A stretch of 64,000 nucleotides of DNA. Origin: Streptomyces albicerus. GTDB lineage: Bacteria; Actinomycetota; Actinomycetes; Streptomycetales; Streptomycetaceae. Of this stretch, positions 55,192-63,149 are shown piece after piece. The translations under genes and the position numbers were made by a program. The notes beneath the pieces were generated by a model. It was not told the origin of the DNA. It made no database searches and was given only the letters and a program-made list of their open reading frames with translations. Location: NCBI RefSeq assembly GCF_008905045.1, contig NZ_VWMY01000005.1, forward strand, positions 1-64,000, read 5' to 3'. Within the stretch, counting starts at the first letter, position 1. Each line of letters starts with the position of its first letter.

Positions 55192-55771
55192 CGGGCCGGC
55201 GGCGCAGCATCCGGAAGTAGACGAAGCCCGAGACACCGACCAGGCCCACCGCGGCCGCGGCGCCGGCCGCCGACACGCTCGGCGTCTCGGCGAGACCGCC
55301 GCCACCGGCCGGCACTGCGCCGTTGGGTCCGGCCACGGGCGGCGCCTGCTTGCAGTCGACCTGGAACACCTTGTGCTTGCCCGCCCCCAGGCCACCCGTG
55401 ATCTTCCAGGTGAGCTTGTACTGACCGTCGGGCAGTGCCAGCGTGTCGGTGCGGCCCATGCCGGTCGGGAGCGTGAGGGCGCCGTTGAGTGTGGCGCTTC
55501 CTCGGGTCGCGGGCTGCGGCTCGATGAGCCAGGTGATCCCCTCTACGTCGTCGAAGTTGAAGGCGGCCAGGTAGAACTTGCAGACCTTCGGCTCGTTGCG
55601 CGGGTCGGTGGGAGACGTTGTCTCCGCGTGGATCTTGACGTCGCCGTTGTCGCCGGGGGCGGCGAAGGCGGCCGGTGCCCCGAGGAGGGCGGTTCCGGCG
55701 AGCGTGAGCGCGGTGAGGGCGGCGGCTCCGGTGCGGGCACGGGCCGTGCGGGGGAGTGGTGACGCGGGCAT
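55178..55771 (-). CDS. Exported protein with C-terminal anchor, sortase-linked
   Basis: A surface protein of 197 residues. It has a signal peptide ending APAAFA and a beta-rich mature part with KVCKFYLAAFNFDDVEGITWLIEPQP, a pattern seen in Streptomyces surface proteins of unknown role. A Gly/Pro linker precedes LAETPSVS, then a helix AAAAVGLVGVSGFVYF and a basic tail MLRRRPDG. This layout is that of a sortase substrate, but LAETP replaces the usual LAXTG. It is cotranscribed with, and overlaps, the sortase gene at 54406. Confidence 0.82.
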   Translation of the reverse strand: MPASPLPRTARARTGAAALTALTLAGTALLGAPAAFAAPGDNGDVKIHAETTSPTDPRNEPKVCKFYLAAFNFDDVEGITWLIEPQPATRGSATLNGALTLPTGMGRTDTLALPDGQYKLTWKITGGLGAGKHKVFQVDCKQAPPVAGPNGAVPAGGGGLAETPSVSAAGAAAAVGLVGVSGFVYFRMLRRRPDGAA

Positions 55772-55932
55772 GCAGATTCCTCCGAGCGGAATGATTGTCG
55801 TATAAATCGGTCCTGCGTCTGACTCCCTTTCACATCCCGGATCCGAATGCCCGGAGCATCGCTGATGAACCGTCAGAGATCGCTCGTCCGGCCCACACCC
55901 CCTGGGCCCCTTGTGCCGCTTAGACTCCCGGC

Positions 55933-56319
55933 GTGGACAAGACAGCGCTGGAGCGGCTCGGGGCCGGCAAGTACCTGCTGGTCACCAGCTATCGGAAGAA
56001 CGGCACACCCGTCTCGACCCCGGTGTGGGTGGTCCGCGACGGTGACACGCTCGGTGTCTGGACCGTCGCGGACTCCTGGAAGGTGAAGCGGATCCGCAAC
56101 CGCGCCGATGTCCTCGTCGGCCCGTGCGACGCCCGCGGCAACCCGACCGGCGAGCAGTTCCCCGCCACCGCCGAGATCTGCGACCAGGACGTCACCGAGC
56201 ACTACCGCGAGCTCCTGGCACGCAAATACGGCGTCATCGGCCGGCTCAGTCTGCTCGGCAGCCGGTTGCGCCGCGGGAAGAAGGGGACGGTCGGCATCCG
56301 CGTGTCGCTGGAGCCGTAG
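55933..56319 (+). CDS. PPOX-class F420-dependent oxidoreductase
   Basis: A split-barrel flavin/deazaflavin-binding protein of 128 residues. Motifs are AGKYLLVTSYRKNGTPVSTPVWVVRDGDTLGVWTVADSWKVKRIRN, where the Ser/Thr-rich and KXXRIR parts contact cofactor phosphate in the family. The start is GTG 55933. The substrate is not known. It is a single gene, divergent from the sortase-linked gene. Confidence 0.85.
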   Translation: MDKTALERLGAGKYLLVTSYRKNGTPVSTPVWVVRDGDTLGVWTVADSWKVKRIRNRADVLVGPCDARGNPTGEQFPATAEICDQDVTEHYRELLARKYGVIGRLSLLGSRLRRGKKGTVGIRVSLEP

Positions 56320-56517
56320 GGGCAGGTCCGGACGTCAGCGCGGCGGTAGGCCGCCGTGATGGCGCCCCGGCCCGACCGGTGGAGCGCCCGTCTCATCGCC
56401 GACGCCTGAGGTCCGCCTTCCTGAGGTGACCGAATCAGCTGACCGAATCCACCCTGCCGATTCCTCGCCCGGGACGTCAGGATGCGCCCCGGGACGAATC
56501 GATCGAGACGGGAGAGC

Positions 56518-57312
56518 ATGGCGATGAGATGGATGACCAGAGCGCGCCGAGCTGTTGTGGGCATGGTGGTGTTGTGCGGGGGATTACTGCTCACGGGCGT
56601 GCACCCGGTGGCCGCCGCCGAGCCCGCCCCGGACCTGAGTGTGGAGCGGACAAGGGAACTCGACGACGGCGCCATCGTCACCTTCCGCATCAGCGGCGGC
56701 CCGCCGAGGCAGTACGTGTGGGTCAAGCAGTGCGGCCCCTCACCCTCCGCCGAGACCTGCGACGACGCCACACGGCGGCAGTTCCGGGTACTGCCCGACG
56801 GCACGTACCGCCTGTCTCCGAAGAAGCTGTACGCGCTGCTGGAGCCCGACTCGGGCCAGGTCGACTGCCGCACCGCCACGTGCTCGCTGGCGCTGACCGA
56901 CAACTCGGGTGCGCTGCTCACCACGGTGCCCCTGCACTTCCGCCCGGACGGGCCGCTGGAGGCCCCGCCCACTTTCCGTGCCACCCCTGACCGGGATCTG
57001 CTCGACGGCCAGACGGTCCGGGTGACGGGTGAGGGTTACGAGGTTCAGTACCACGTCTCCGTACTCCTGTGTGCCACGGGTTCGGCCAACACGCTCGGCT
57101 GCCGCCCGGGAACCCGCCCGCCCGCGACGAACGATTCGGGCCTGATGGACCGTCAGGTCACGCTGTCGGCCGCCTTCACGTCCATCGGCGGCGACACCGT
57201 CGACTGCCGTCCCGAGGGCAGCTGCGAGCTCGTCGCCTTCGGCTCGCGGGTCCGCGGGCCGAAGACCGTACGGACCTCACTGCACTTCGATCCCGCTCAA
57301 CCCGTGCCGTAG
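56518..57312 (+). CDS. Secreted protein with neocarzinostatin-like fold
   Basis: An exported protein of about 264 residues. A signal peptide ends GVHPVAAA. Two beta-sandwich-type repeats follow. The second has LLDGQTVRVTGEGYEVQYHVSVLLCATG, then DSGLMDRQVTLSAAFTSIGGDTVDCRPEGSCELVAFG, with paired Cys as in neocarzinostatin apoproteins. The first repeat (residues 35-140) looks like a diverged copy with CDDATRR and VDCRTATCSLAL. No enediyne synthesis genes are in the window, so it is a general member of the family. The start is ATG 56518 after GGGAGAG. It overlaps the convergent GNAT gene by 36 bp. Confidence 0.72.
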   Translation: MAMRWMTRARRAVVGMVVLCGGLLLTGVHPVAAAEPAPDLSVERTRELDDGAIVTFRISGGPPRQYVWVKQCGPSPSAETCDDATRRQFRVLPDGTYRLSPKKLYALLEPDSGQVDCRTATCSLALTDNSGALLTTVPLHFRPDGPLEAPPTFRATPDRDLLDGQTVRVTGEGYEVQYHVSVLLCATGSANTLGCRPGTRPPATNDSGLMDRQVTLSAAFTSIGGDTVDCRPEGSCELVAFGSRVRGPKTVRTSLHFDPAQPVP

Positions 57313-57768
57313 CCAGACGTAGTCGACGGGCTGTACGGCGTTCCAGGCCTCCGCCAGCTCGGGACCGACCGGGACGAACCCGACTCCCCGATAGCAGCGC
57401 AGGGCTCGGTCGTTGTCCGGATGGACCCGCATGAACACGTCCGAGTGCCCCGCCCGCAACGCCTCGGCGAGCAATCCCTCGACGAGCACGCGCCCGAGGC
57501 CCCGTCCGCGGGCCTCGGGCGCCACGATGATCCGTGCCAGTTCGACCTCGTCCTCCTCGGCGTCGAACCACAACTCGCCGTATCCGACGAGCCGTTCACC
57601 GTCGACGAGCACGCGAGCGGCCACGTCCGCGTCCTGCTGCCACGCCTCGACGGTCTGTCCGGCCACGGGGAACTCCCGCCGTCCGCACCACATCGCGACC
57701 TCCGCGGCGGAGACGGGCCAGTTCGCCACGGTGGTCGACTGGGTGGTGCTGAAGGGGAGCAGGTTCAT
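57277..57768 (-). CDS. GNAT-family N-acetyltransferase
   Basis: A cytoplasmic acyltransferase of 163 residues. The acetyl-CoA loop is seen in LARIIVAPEARGRGLGRVLVEGLL (R-G-X-G-L-G). A C-terminal RVHPDNDRALRCYRGVGFVPVG is typical. The start is ATG 57768 after AAGGGGAG; a longer frame to 57927 overlaps the alcohol dehydrogenase. Together with the dehydrogenase upstream on the same strand it may form a unit (gap 37 bp). Confidence 0.88.
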   Translation of the reverse strand: MNLLPFSTTQSTTVANWPVSAAEVAMWCGRREFPVAGQTVEAWQQDADVAARVLVDGERLVGYGELWFDAEEDEVELARIIVAPEARGRGLGRVLVEGLLAEALRAGHSDVFMRVHPDNDRALRCYRGVGFVPVGPELAEAWNAVQPVDYVWLRHGLSGIEVQ

Positions 57769-57805
57769 GGTGTGAGTCCATCCGTGCCGGTCGGTGTCGT
57801 CAGGG

Positions 57806-58831
57806 TCAGTTCCATGGCCCGCCGTCGTCGACGAGCACGGCCGCGCCGTCGAAGCGGCCCGCCTTGAGGTCCTGGAGGGCTTGCGGGGCCTGGGCCATCG
57901 GGTAGGGGTGGGTGGTGGCGTGGACATGGTGGCGGGCCGCGAGGGTCAGGAAGTCGCGGCCGTCCTCCCGGGTGTTCGAGGTGACACTGCGTACCTCCTT
58001 CTCGTAGAAGAGTTCGCGCTCGTAGGTGAGCGGCGGGATCTCGCTGAGGTGGATGCCCGCGATCGAGAGGATGCCACTGCGGTCGAGGGCCCTCAGGGCG
58101 ACCGGCACGAGGTCGCCGATCGGGGCGAACAGGATGGCGCTGTCCAGCGGTTCCGGGGGCGGGTCGTACACGCCTGCCGCCGAGGCCGCCCCGAGGTCCA
58201 GGGCGAGACGCCGCGCGGCCGGGTCGCGGGTCAGTACGTGGACGGTCGCGCCCTGGGCGAGCGCCACCTGGGCGCAGAGGTGGGCGCTGCCGCCGAAGCC
58301 GTACAGGCCGAGGCGCCCGCCAGGGGGCAGGGCGGCGCGGCGCAGCGCGCGGTAGCCGATGATGCCCGCGCACAGCAGCGGGGCCAGCGAGACGTCGTCG
58401 AGGTCGCCGGGCAGCGGGTAGGCGAAGGCCGCCGGCACGGTCGTGTAGTGCGCGTAGCCGCCGTCGGCGTCCCAGCCGGTGTAGCGCGAGGCCGGGCAGA
58501 GGTTCTCCGATCCGCGCACGCAGTACGCGCACGTGCCGTCGGTACGGCGCAGCCAGGCCACGCCGACCCGGTCCCCGACGGTGTATCCAGTCGCTGCCGC
58601 CCCCATTCCCGCCACCCGCCCGACGACCTCGTGGCCGGGTGTCACCCGCGGCCGGTGCACGGGCAGATCACCCTCGCTGACGTGCAGGTCGGTGCGGCAG
58701 ACGCCGCAGGCGGTCACCCGGACGAGGAGCTCGTCGGGCCCGGGCGTGGGGACCGGTTTCTCGACGAGCCGCAAGGGCCCCTGATCGATCGGTCCCGGCT
58801 CGGCCACTTCCCAGGCGTACATCGTCGTCAT
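57806..58831 (-). CDS. Zinc-dependent alcohol dehydrogenase
   Basis: A cytoplasmic medium-chain dehydrogenase of 341 residues. The catalytic zinc ligands are in [16 protein letters not shown] and TPGHEVVG. The structural zinc motif is in [12 protein letters not shown], although only three of the usual four Cys are obvious. The nucleotide motif [17 protein letters not shown] is G-X-G-X-X-G-like. It resembles AdhA/AdhP-type alcohol dehydrogenases and related quinone reductases. The start is ATG 58831 behind GGAGGGACGGAG; a longer frame to 58948 has no support. Confidence 0.88.
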   Translation of the reverse strand: MTTMYAWEVAEPGPIDQGPLRLVEKPVPTPGPDELLVRVTACGVCRTDLHVSEGDLPVHRPRVTPGHEVVGRVAGMGAAATGYTVGDRVGVAWLRRTDGTCAYCVRGSENLCPASRYTGWDADGGYAHYTTVPAAFAYPLPGDLDDVSLAPLLCAGIIGYRALRRAALPPGGRLGLYGFGGSAHLCAQVALAQGATVHVLTRDPAARRLALDLGAASAAGVYDPPPEPLDSAILFAPIGDLVPVALRALDRSGILSIAGIHLSEIPPLTYERELFYEKEVRSVTSNTREDGRDFLTLAARHHVHATTHPYPMAQAPQALQDLKAGRFDGAAVLVDDGGPWN

Positions 58832-59067
58832 GTCGTCTCCGTCCCTCCGCGCCGCTTCTTGAGCCGCCGTCAGCCGTCGCCGTCTCCGACGCCGGGCGGA
58901 AATCCCCGACTTTGTATTTGATTTGAACGAACCGCATACACGCATCAAATGCGGGGCGGTGCACGAGCGGTTCGCGCAGTGTGGCGCATTTCCACCTTGG
59001 GGGCGGATCCGCCGCGCATTAGCTTCACCTCCTGCGTGCAGAGCATTTCAGTCCACGAGGAGGATAT

Positions 59068-59514
59068 ATGAAGGCGAGACAATTGAATTCGAGAATTCGG
59101 GCCGTGGTCGTGGGGGTGGCCGTGGCCGCCGCAACCGCCCTGGCCGCTCCGACCGGTGCTCAGGCCAGTGAGGCCGCACCGCCCGTGAGCGAGGCCGACC
59201 TCACCCGCGCGGCGGTGAGCTGCCCCAGCGAGTACGTATGCTTCTGGACCGGTGCGAACTTCACCGGCTCCAAATGCCAGTGGGACGTCGCCGACCCCGA
59301 CTGGCAGGGCGGATCCATCCGCTGTTCCTGGTCGGCGACCCACAACGTCAAGTCGGTGTTCAACGCCGGGACCTCCAGTGCCACCGGAGTGGCCTATTAC
59401 GGCGGCGCCGACTACGTGAACCGCAGGGGCTGCACCCGCCAGCAGCACGGCGGCAACCTCGCCGGTACCTACAAAGTCCGTTCCCACCGCTGGATTTCCG
59501 GGTCCTGCGGCTGA
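59068..59514 (+). CDS. Secreted peptidase inhibitor family I36 protein
   Basis: An exported small protein of 148 residues with a signal peptide ending PTGAQA. The mature beta-gamma-crystallin-like domain starts SCPSEYVCFWTGANFTG, the I36 hallmark, with a KCQWDVADPD and HNVKSVFNAG continuation and paired Cys. Known members from Streptomyces inhibit metalloproteases. A strong GAGGAGGATAT site precedes ATG 59068. The gene is monocistronic, with a hairpin after it. Confidence 0.87.
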   Translation: MKARQLNSRIRAVVVGVAVAAATALAAPTGAQASEAAPPVSEADLTRAAVSCPSEYVCFWTGANFTGSKCQWDVADPDWQGGSIRCSWSATHNVKSVFNAGTSSATGVAYYGGADYVNRRGCTRQQHGGNLAGTYKVRSHRWISGSCG

Positions 59515-59525
59515 GTATCGCGTCC

Positions 59526-59565
59526 GGGAGCGTCGGGGCCCCGTGACAGCGGACCCGACGCTCCC
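59526..59565 (+). terminator. Terminator after I36 inhibitor gene
   Basis: GGGAGCGTCGGG and CCCGACGCTCCC pair over 12 bp with a 16-base loop, 11 bp after the stop codon. Confidence 0.72.
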
Positions 59566-59643
59566 ACCACGCCGGCGCCGACCGCCGTAAGAGTTCCGTC
59601 ATCTTCTGGCCGGGCCGATACCGCCGCCGATTGAGTTGAATGT

Positions 59644-60258
59644 GTGCCGACGGAGTTCGAGCGAGCAGGGGATGGGCGCGTGCGCAAGGTGTTGAGCAGG
59701 CCGGTGGTCGTGGGGTTCTTGGCGGTGGCTGTCGTCGCCGTCGGCGCGGGACTGTACTGGTTCCAGCCGTGGAAGCTGTGGCAGGACGAGACCGTGCAGG
59801 AGGCTCTGCCCGCGGTGACGGGTACGCCGACGGTGACGGGTACACCGACCCCCACGGCCGCACCCTCGGAAGCCGCCGCCGCGTCACCCGAACCGGCCGG
59901 ACCGAAGACGCTCGCGCGCGGTGACCTGATCAGTCACGAGCACGCGACCTCGGGCGCGGTGAGCCTGCTTCGGCTGGCGGACGGCTCGCACGTCCTGCGG
60001 CTGGAGGACCTCGACACCAGCAATGGCCCCGACCTGCGCGTCTGGTTGACCGACGCGCCGGTGAAGGAGGGCCAGGCCGGCTGGGGCGTCTTCGACGACG
60101 GGAAGTACGTCAGCCTCGGCAAGCTGAAGGGGAACAAGGGCGACCAGAACTACGTCCTGCCCGCCGACGTCGACCCGGCCGCCTACACGAGCGTGAGCAT
60201 CTGGTGCGACCGCTTCGACGTCTCGTTCGGCGCGGCGGAACTGGCGCAGCGAGCGTGA
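59644..60258 (+). CDS. DM13-domain membrane protein
   Basis: A membrane-anchored protein of about 204 residues. One N-terminal helix, VVVGFLAVAVVAVGAGLYW, precedes a Thr/Pro/Ala-rich linker with short GTPTVTGTPTPT repeats. The outer domain matches DM13, with RGDLISHEHATSGAVSLLRLADGSHVLRLEDLDTSNGPDLRVWL and a Cys near the end (IWCDRFDVSFG). DM13 is thought to be a redox or cytochrome-like module (family inference). The start is GTG 59644 or GTG 59680; no strong ribosome site decides it. Confidence 0.83.
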   Translation: MPTEFERAGDGRVRKVLSRPVVVGFLAVAVVAVGAGLYWFQPWKLWQDETVQEALPAVTGTPTVTGTPTPTAAPSEAAAASPEPAGPKTLARGDLISHEHATSGAVSLLRLADGSHVLRLEDLDTSNGPDLRVWLTDAPVKEGQAGWGVFDDGKYVSLGKLKGNKGDQNYVLPADVDPAAYTSVSIWCDRFDVSFGAAELAQRA

Positions 60259-60285
60259 GCGCTCAGCTGTGCGAGCGGGTTTGAA

Positions 60286-60339
60286 CCTGCGGGCCGGTGG
60301 GGGCTGGTCGCGCAGTTCCCCGCGCCCCTACGGGGCGCT
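60286..60339. repeat. Streptomyces-type intergenic repeat, copy 2
   Basis: GGTGGGGGCTGGTCGCGCAG and TTCCCCGCGCCCCTACGGGG make up a hairpin-forming segment. It is the reverse-oriented relative of the repeat at 10595-10670. It overlaps the 3' end of the FAD oxidoreductase gene by a few bases and may end its transcript. Confidence 0.55.
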
Positions 60340-61749
60340 GTACGGCGGGATGTTGTGGTTGAAGCGGAACATGTTCCCCGGGTCGTAGGCGGACTTGAGC
60401 GCGACGAGCCGTGCGTACGTCTCCGCCGTGAACGCCTGCCGCACGTCCTCCGGGTCAGTGTGGGCGACGCCGGCCATGAAGTTGAGGGCGCGCATGCCGC
60501 TGTTCCACGGGCTGAGGGTGTCGACCACCAGGTCGTGACCGGCGTGGACGGCCTCGTCGTCGCCGATGCCGAGGACGCCCGCCGAGTACAGCTGGAACCG
60601 GGCGGTGGGGCGCGCGACCGCGTTCGGCACCCGCGGCGGGCGGGCGAGCGCGCCGCCGAGATGGCGGATCTCGATACCGACCGCACCGTCCGCCTCCGGC
60701 CCCGCCAGCTTGAGGATGGCCTCCACCGCGTCATGGTCGAGGTGGGTGAGCTGGAAGTTGTTGATGTGGTACGAGCCCGGGATGGGCGGATCGTTGTGGA
60801 TGGTGCCGACCTCGGTGTACGGGATGTCGGTGACCGTGTCGAGCAGCGGGGTGGCGATCTCCCGCAGGGGCCTGATGAGCCGGGCGCCCTCGTCCGGCGG
60901 GCCGAGGTAGCACAACCGCACGTGCAGGGCGAAGCGGCCGCGTAGTTCCTCGGGCACCCCGGGGGCGTCGGGCCACGGCATCATGAAGAACGAGGAGCTG
61001 AGTTCGTCGGGCACCTCGGTGACCCAGGTGCGGTAGCGGTGCAGCACCTCGCGGATGGACTCGGCGGGGAAGAACAGGCCGCCGCCGTAGAGCCTGGAGA
61101 CCTCGAAGAGGTCCGCCTCCAGCGCCGTCACGACTCCGAAGTTGCCCTTGCCGCCGCGCAGCGCCCAGAAGAGGTCGGGGTTCTCCTCCTCGGTGGCGGT
61201 GCGCGGTTCGCCGTCGGCGGTGACGACCTCGATGCGGCGGACATGGTCGGCGGCGTAGCCGTGGCGGCGGCTCATGACGCCGATGCCACCGCCGAGGGTG
61301 TACGAGACGGCGCCTATGAACGGCGCCGAGCCGTTCAGCGGGGCGAGGCCGTGGCGGGCGGCTGTCGGGATCACATCCTGCCAAAGGGCGCCCGCTTCCA
61401 GCCGCACGGTGCGCCGCTCGGGGTCGACGCTGTGTCCGTTCATCCTCCGCGTCGAGACGAGCAGCGCGGTGTCGTCGGCCGGGAGCGCCACGCCGTGGCC
61501 GGTGGCCTGAACAGCGACGCCCAGGCCGTGGTCGCGGGCGAAGCGCACGGCCGTCACCACGTCGGTGGCGTTCGCGGCGCCGACGATCAGCGCGGGCCGG
61601 TGCCGCACGGACCGGTCGAAGGCCTCCGCCTCCTCGGCGTAGCCGGGATCTCCGGGGACGAAGACAGGCCCGGCGAGCCTCTCGCCCAGGCGCCTGACGG
61701 ATCCCGGCGACACGGCGGCGTCGTACTCGGTCATTGCGTACTGAGTCAC
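60328..61749 (-). CDS. FAD-binding oxidoreductase (BBE type)
   Basis: A flavoenzyme of 473 residues of the berberine-bridge group. The FAD domain has VFVPGDPGYAEEAEAFDRSVRHRPALIVGA at residue 30 and QATGHGVALP at 85, whose His is the usual covalent flavin link. APFIGAVSYTLGGGIGVMSRRHG then lacks the Cys of bicovalent enzymes, so a single link is expected. The C-terminal BBE tail is YDPGNMFRFNHNIPP. No signal peptide. It follows the LLM gene by 22 bp on the same strand and probably shares its transcript. Confidence 0.88.
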   Translation of the reverse strand: MTQYAMTEYDAAVSPGSVRRLGERLAGPVFVPGDPGYAEEAEAFDRSVRHRPALIVGAANATDVVTAVRFARDHGLGVAVQATGHGVALPADDTALLVSTRRMNGHSVDPERRTVRLEAGALWQDVIPTAARHGLAPLNGSAPFIGAVSYTLGGGIGVMSRRHGYAADHVRRIEVVTADGEPRTATEEENPDLFWALRGGKGNFGVVTALEADLFEVSRLYGGGLFFPAESIREVLHRYRTWVTEVPDELSSSFFMMPWPDAPGVPEELRGRFALHVRLCYLGPPDEGARLIRPLREIATPLLDTVTDIPYTEVGTIHNDPPIPGSYHINNFQLTHLDHDAVEAILKLAGPEADGAVGIEIRHLGGALARPPRVPNAVARPTARFQLYSAGVLGIGDDEAVHAGHDLVVDTLSPWNSGMRALNFMAGVAHTDPEDVRQAFTAETYARLVALKSAYDPGNMFRFNHNIPPYSAP

Positions 61750-61771
61750 TGGAGTTCCTTTCTCGCCTCGT

Positions 61772-62692
61772 TCAGGTCGTGGGCGCCGAGTCCGCGGTGA
61801 ACTCGAAGGTCGGGGCGCGCCGGGCGCCCACCCGCTCCAGGGCCTCGGCCAGCAGACGCACCTGGTCCAGGGAACTGCTTGCCGGATACAGCACCAGGTC
61901 GTCGACTCCCGCCCGGGACAAGGCGGTCAACTCGTCGCGCAGGCGCTCGTCCGAGTCGAGGCAGTCGGCGCGGACGGGCCCGTAGTACGGCGATTCCTTT
62001 GAGCCGTAGTAGTGCGCCACGTACTCCGAGGTGACGTCCTTCGCGTCCGGGCCGCAGCAGAAGTAGCGCGCGGTGAGAATCTGCGGCCGGCCGGGGCGAT
62101 CGGCCCTGGCCCACTCCTCGCTGACGGCCTTCACCCCGTTCGCCAGGAGATCCCGGCCCAGCACCGGAGCCACCCAGCCCTCGCCGAAGCGGGCCGCCCG
62201 GGCGAAGCCGGCCTGGGCGAGGCCGCCGATGAGCAGCCGGGGCCGGCCCGCGCCGGGCAGCGGGGTGGGCCCGGAGTCGCCCTTGACCTCGCCGTTCCAG
62301 ACCCGGCGCAGCTCGGTGAGGGTGTCGTCGAAGATCTTGCCGTGCCCCTTCGCCGGCGCACCGCTGGCCGTGAAGTCGTCGGGCCAGCCGCCGATGCCGA
62401 GGCCCGCGGTCAGCCGCCCGCCGGAGATCAGGTCGACCGTGGCCAGCTGCTTGGCGAACAGCACCGGATTGCCCCGCCAGCCGACGTTCAGCACGCTCGT
62501 GAACAGCTGGACACGCTCGGTCACCGCGGCCGCGACACCCAGGGAGACCAGCGGATCGAGGATGTCGTAGACCAGGCGGTCGATCGACCCCAGGGAATGG
62601 AAGCCGAGGCGCTCACTGTCCTGTGCCCACTGCCCCACCTCCCGGGGAGGACGTCCGGGAACGGCGATCGGCAGACCGATTCCGATCTTCAT
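61772..62692 (-). CDS. LLM-class flavin-dependent oxidoreductase
   Basis: A luciferase-like monooxygenase of 306 residues that may use FMN or F420. It starts MKIGIGLPI, then YDILDPLVSLGVAAAVTERVQLFTSVLNVGWRGNPVLFAKQLATVDLISGGRLTAGLGIG in segments typical of the family, and a RPRLLIGGLAQAGFARAARFGEGW segment. No signal peptide. It is the first gene of a probable two-gene unit with the FAD oxidoreductase at 60328. The substrate is unknown. Confidence 0.88.
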   Translation of the reverse strand: MKIGIGLPIAVPGRPPREVGQWAQDSERLGFHSLGSIDRLVYDILDPLVSLGVAAAVTERVQLFTSVLNVGWRGNPVLFAKQLATVDLISGGRLTAGLGIGGWPDDFTASGAPAKGHGKIFDDTLTELRRVWNGEVKGDSGPTPLPGAGRPRLLIGGLAQAGFARAARFGEGWVAPVLGRDLLANGVKAVSEEWARADRPGRPQILTARYFCCGPDAKDVTSEYVAHYYGSKESPYYGPVRADCLDSDERLRDELTALSRAGVDDLVLYPASSSLDQVRLLAEALERVGARRAPTFEFTADSAPTT

Positions 62693-63149
62693 GCTGCCTC
62701 CGTCTCGACCTGGGCGGCGAAGACCCGCCCGTTTCCGTTTGCGCGTCCTGGGGGCGCGCTGACATCACGTTCATCACGCTATTCAGGGAGCGGCGCCACG
62801 GTCTTGAACGGATCGGACGCCTTCCCGGCGGTGCGCGGGAGGCGGAGCGGGCACGGGGCGAGCAGGCGGGTTGCGAGCAGACGGTTGCGAGCGCGCGCGT
62901 GGCACCCGGGGCAGCCCTCCCGCGACGGCCGTGACGGAATTCGTCCGCGGTGAATCCCTGAATCCCCAGTGAATTGCCGAAACGAATTCCGTCGTATTTC
63001 TGCGGGACAACGGAAAGGATCGTTGACGCGGCGAGAGCGTGGTGCCAACGTGCTCGCACCAGTCCTCCCGGCCGGCCGGGACCCGGGGTGGCGTCGACCC
63101 GACGCCACCCGCTGAACGGCGCATTGAGGCGAACGGAGGACTTGTCGCC
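62693..63149. other. 457-bp divergent control region
   Basis: The space between the LLM gene and the protein at the right edge. A possible promoter faces right: TTGACG at 63023-63028 and CAACGT at 63046-63051 with 17 bp between; the -10 is weak. A hairpin, GGGTGGCGTCG with CGACGCCACCC (63086-63110), lies in the presumed leader about 40 bp before the start codon. AT-rich patches lie at 62940-63020. No gene is recognised. Confidence 0.5.

Noticed and set aside
56518..57312. Enediyne biosynthesis cluster suggested by the neocarzinostatin-like protein
   Set aside because: No polyketide synthase or enediyne tailoring genes are present in the window.
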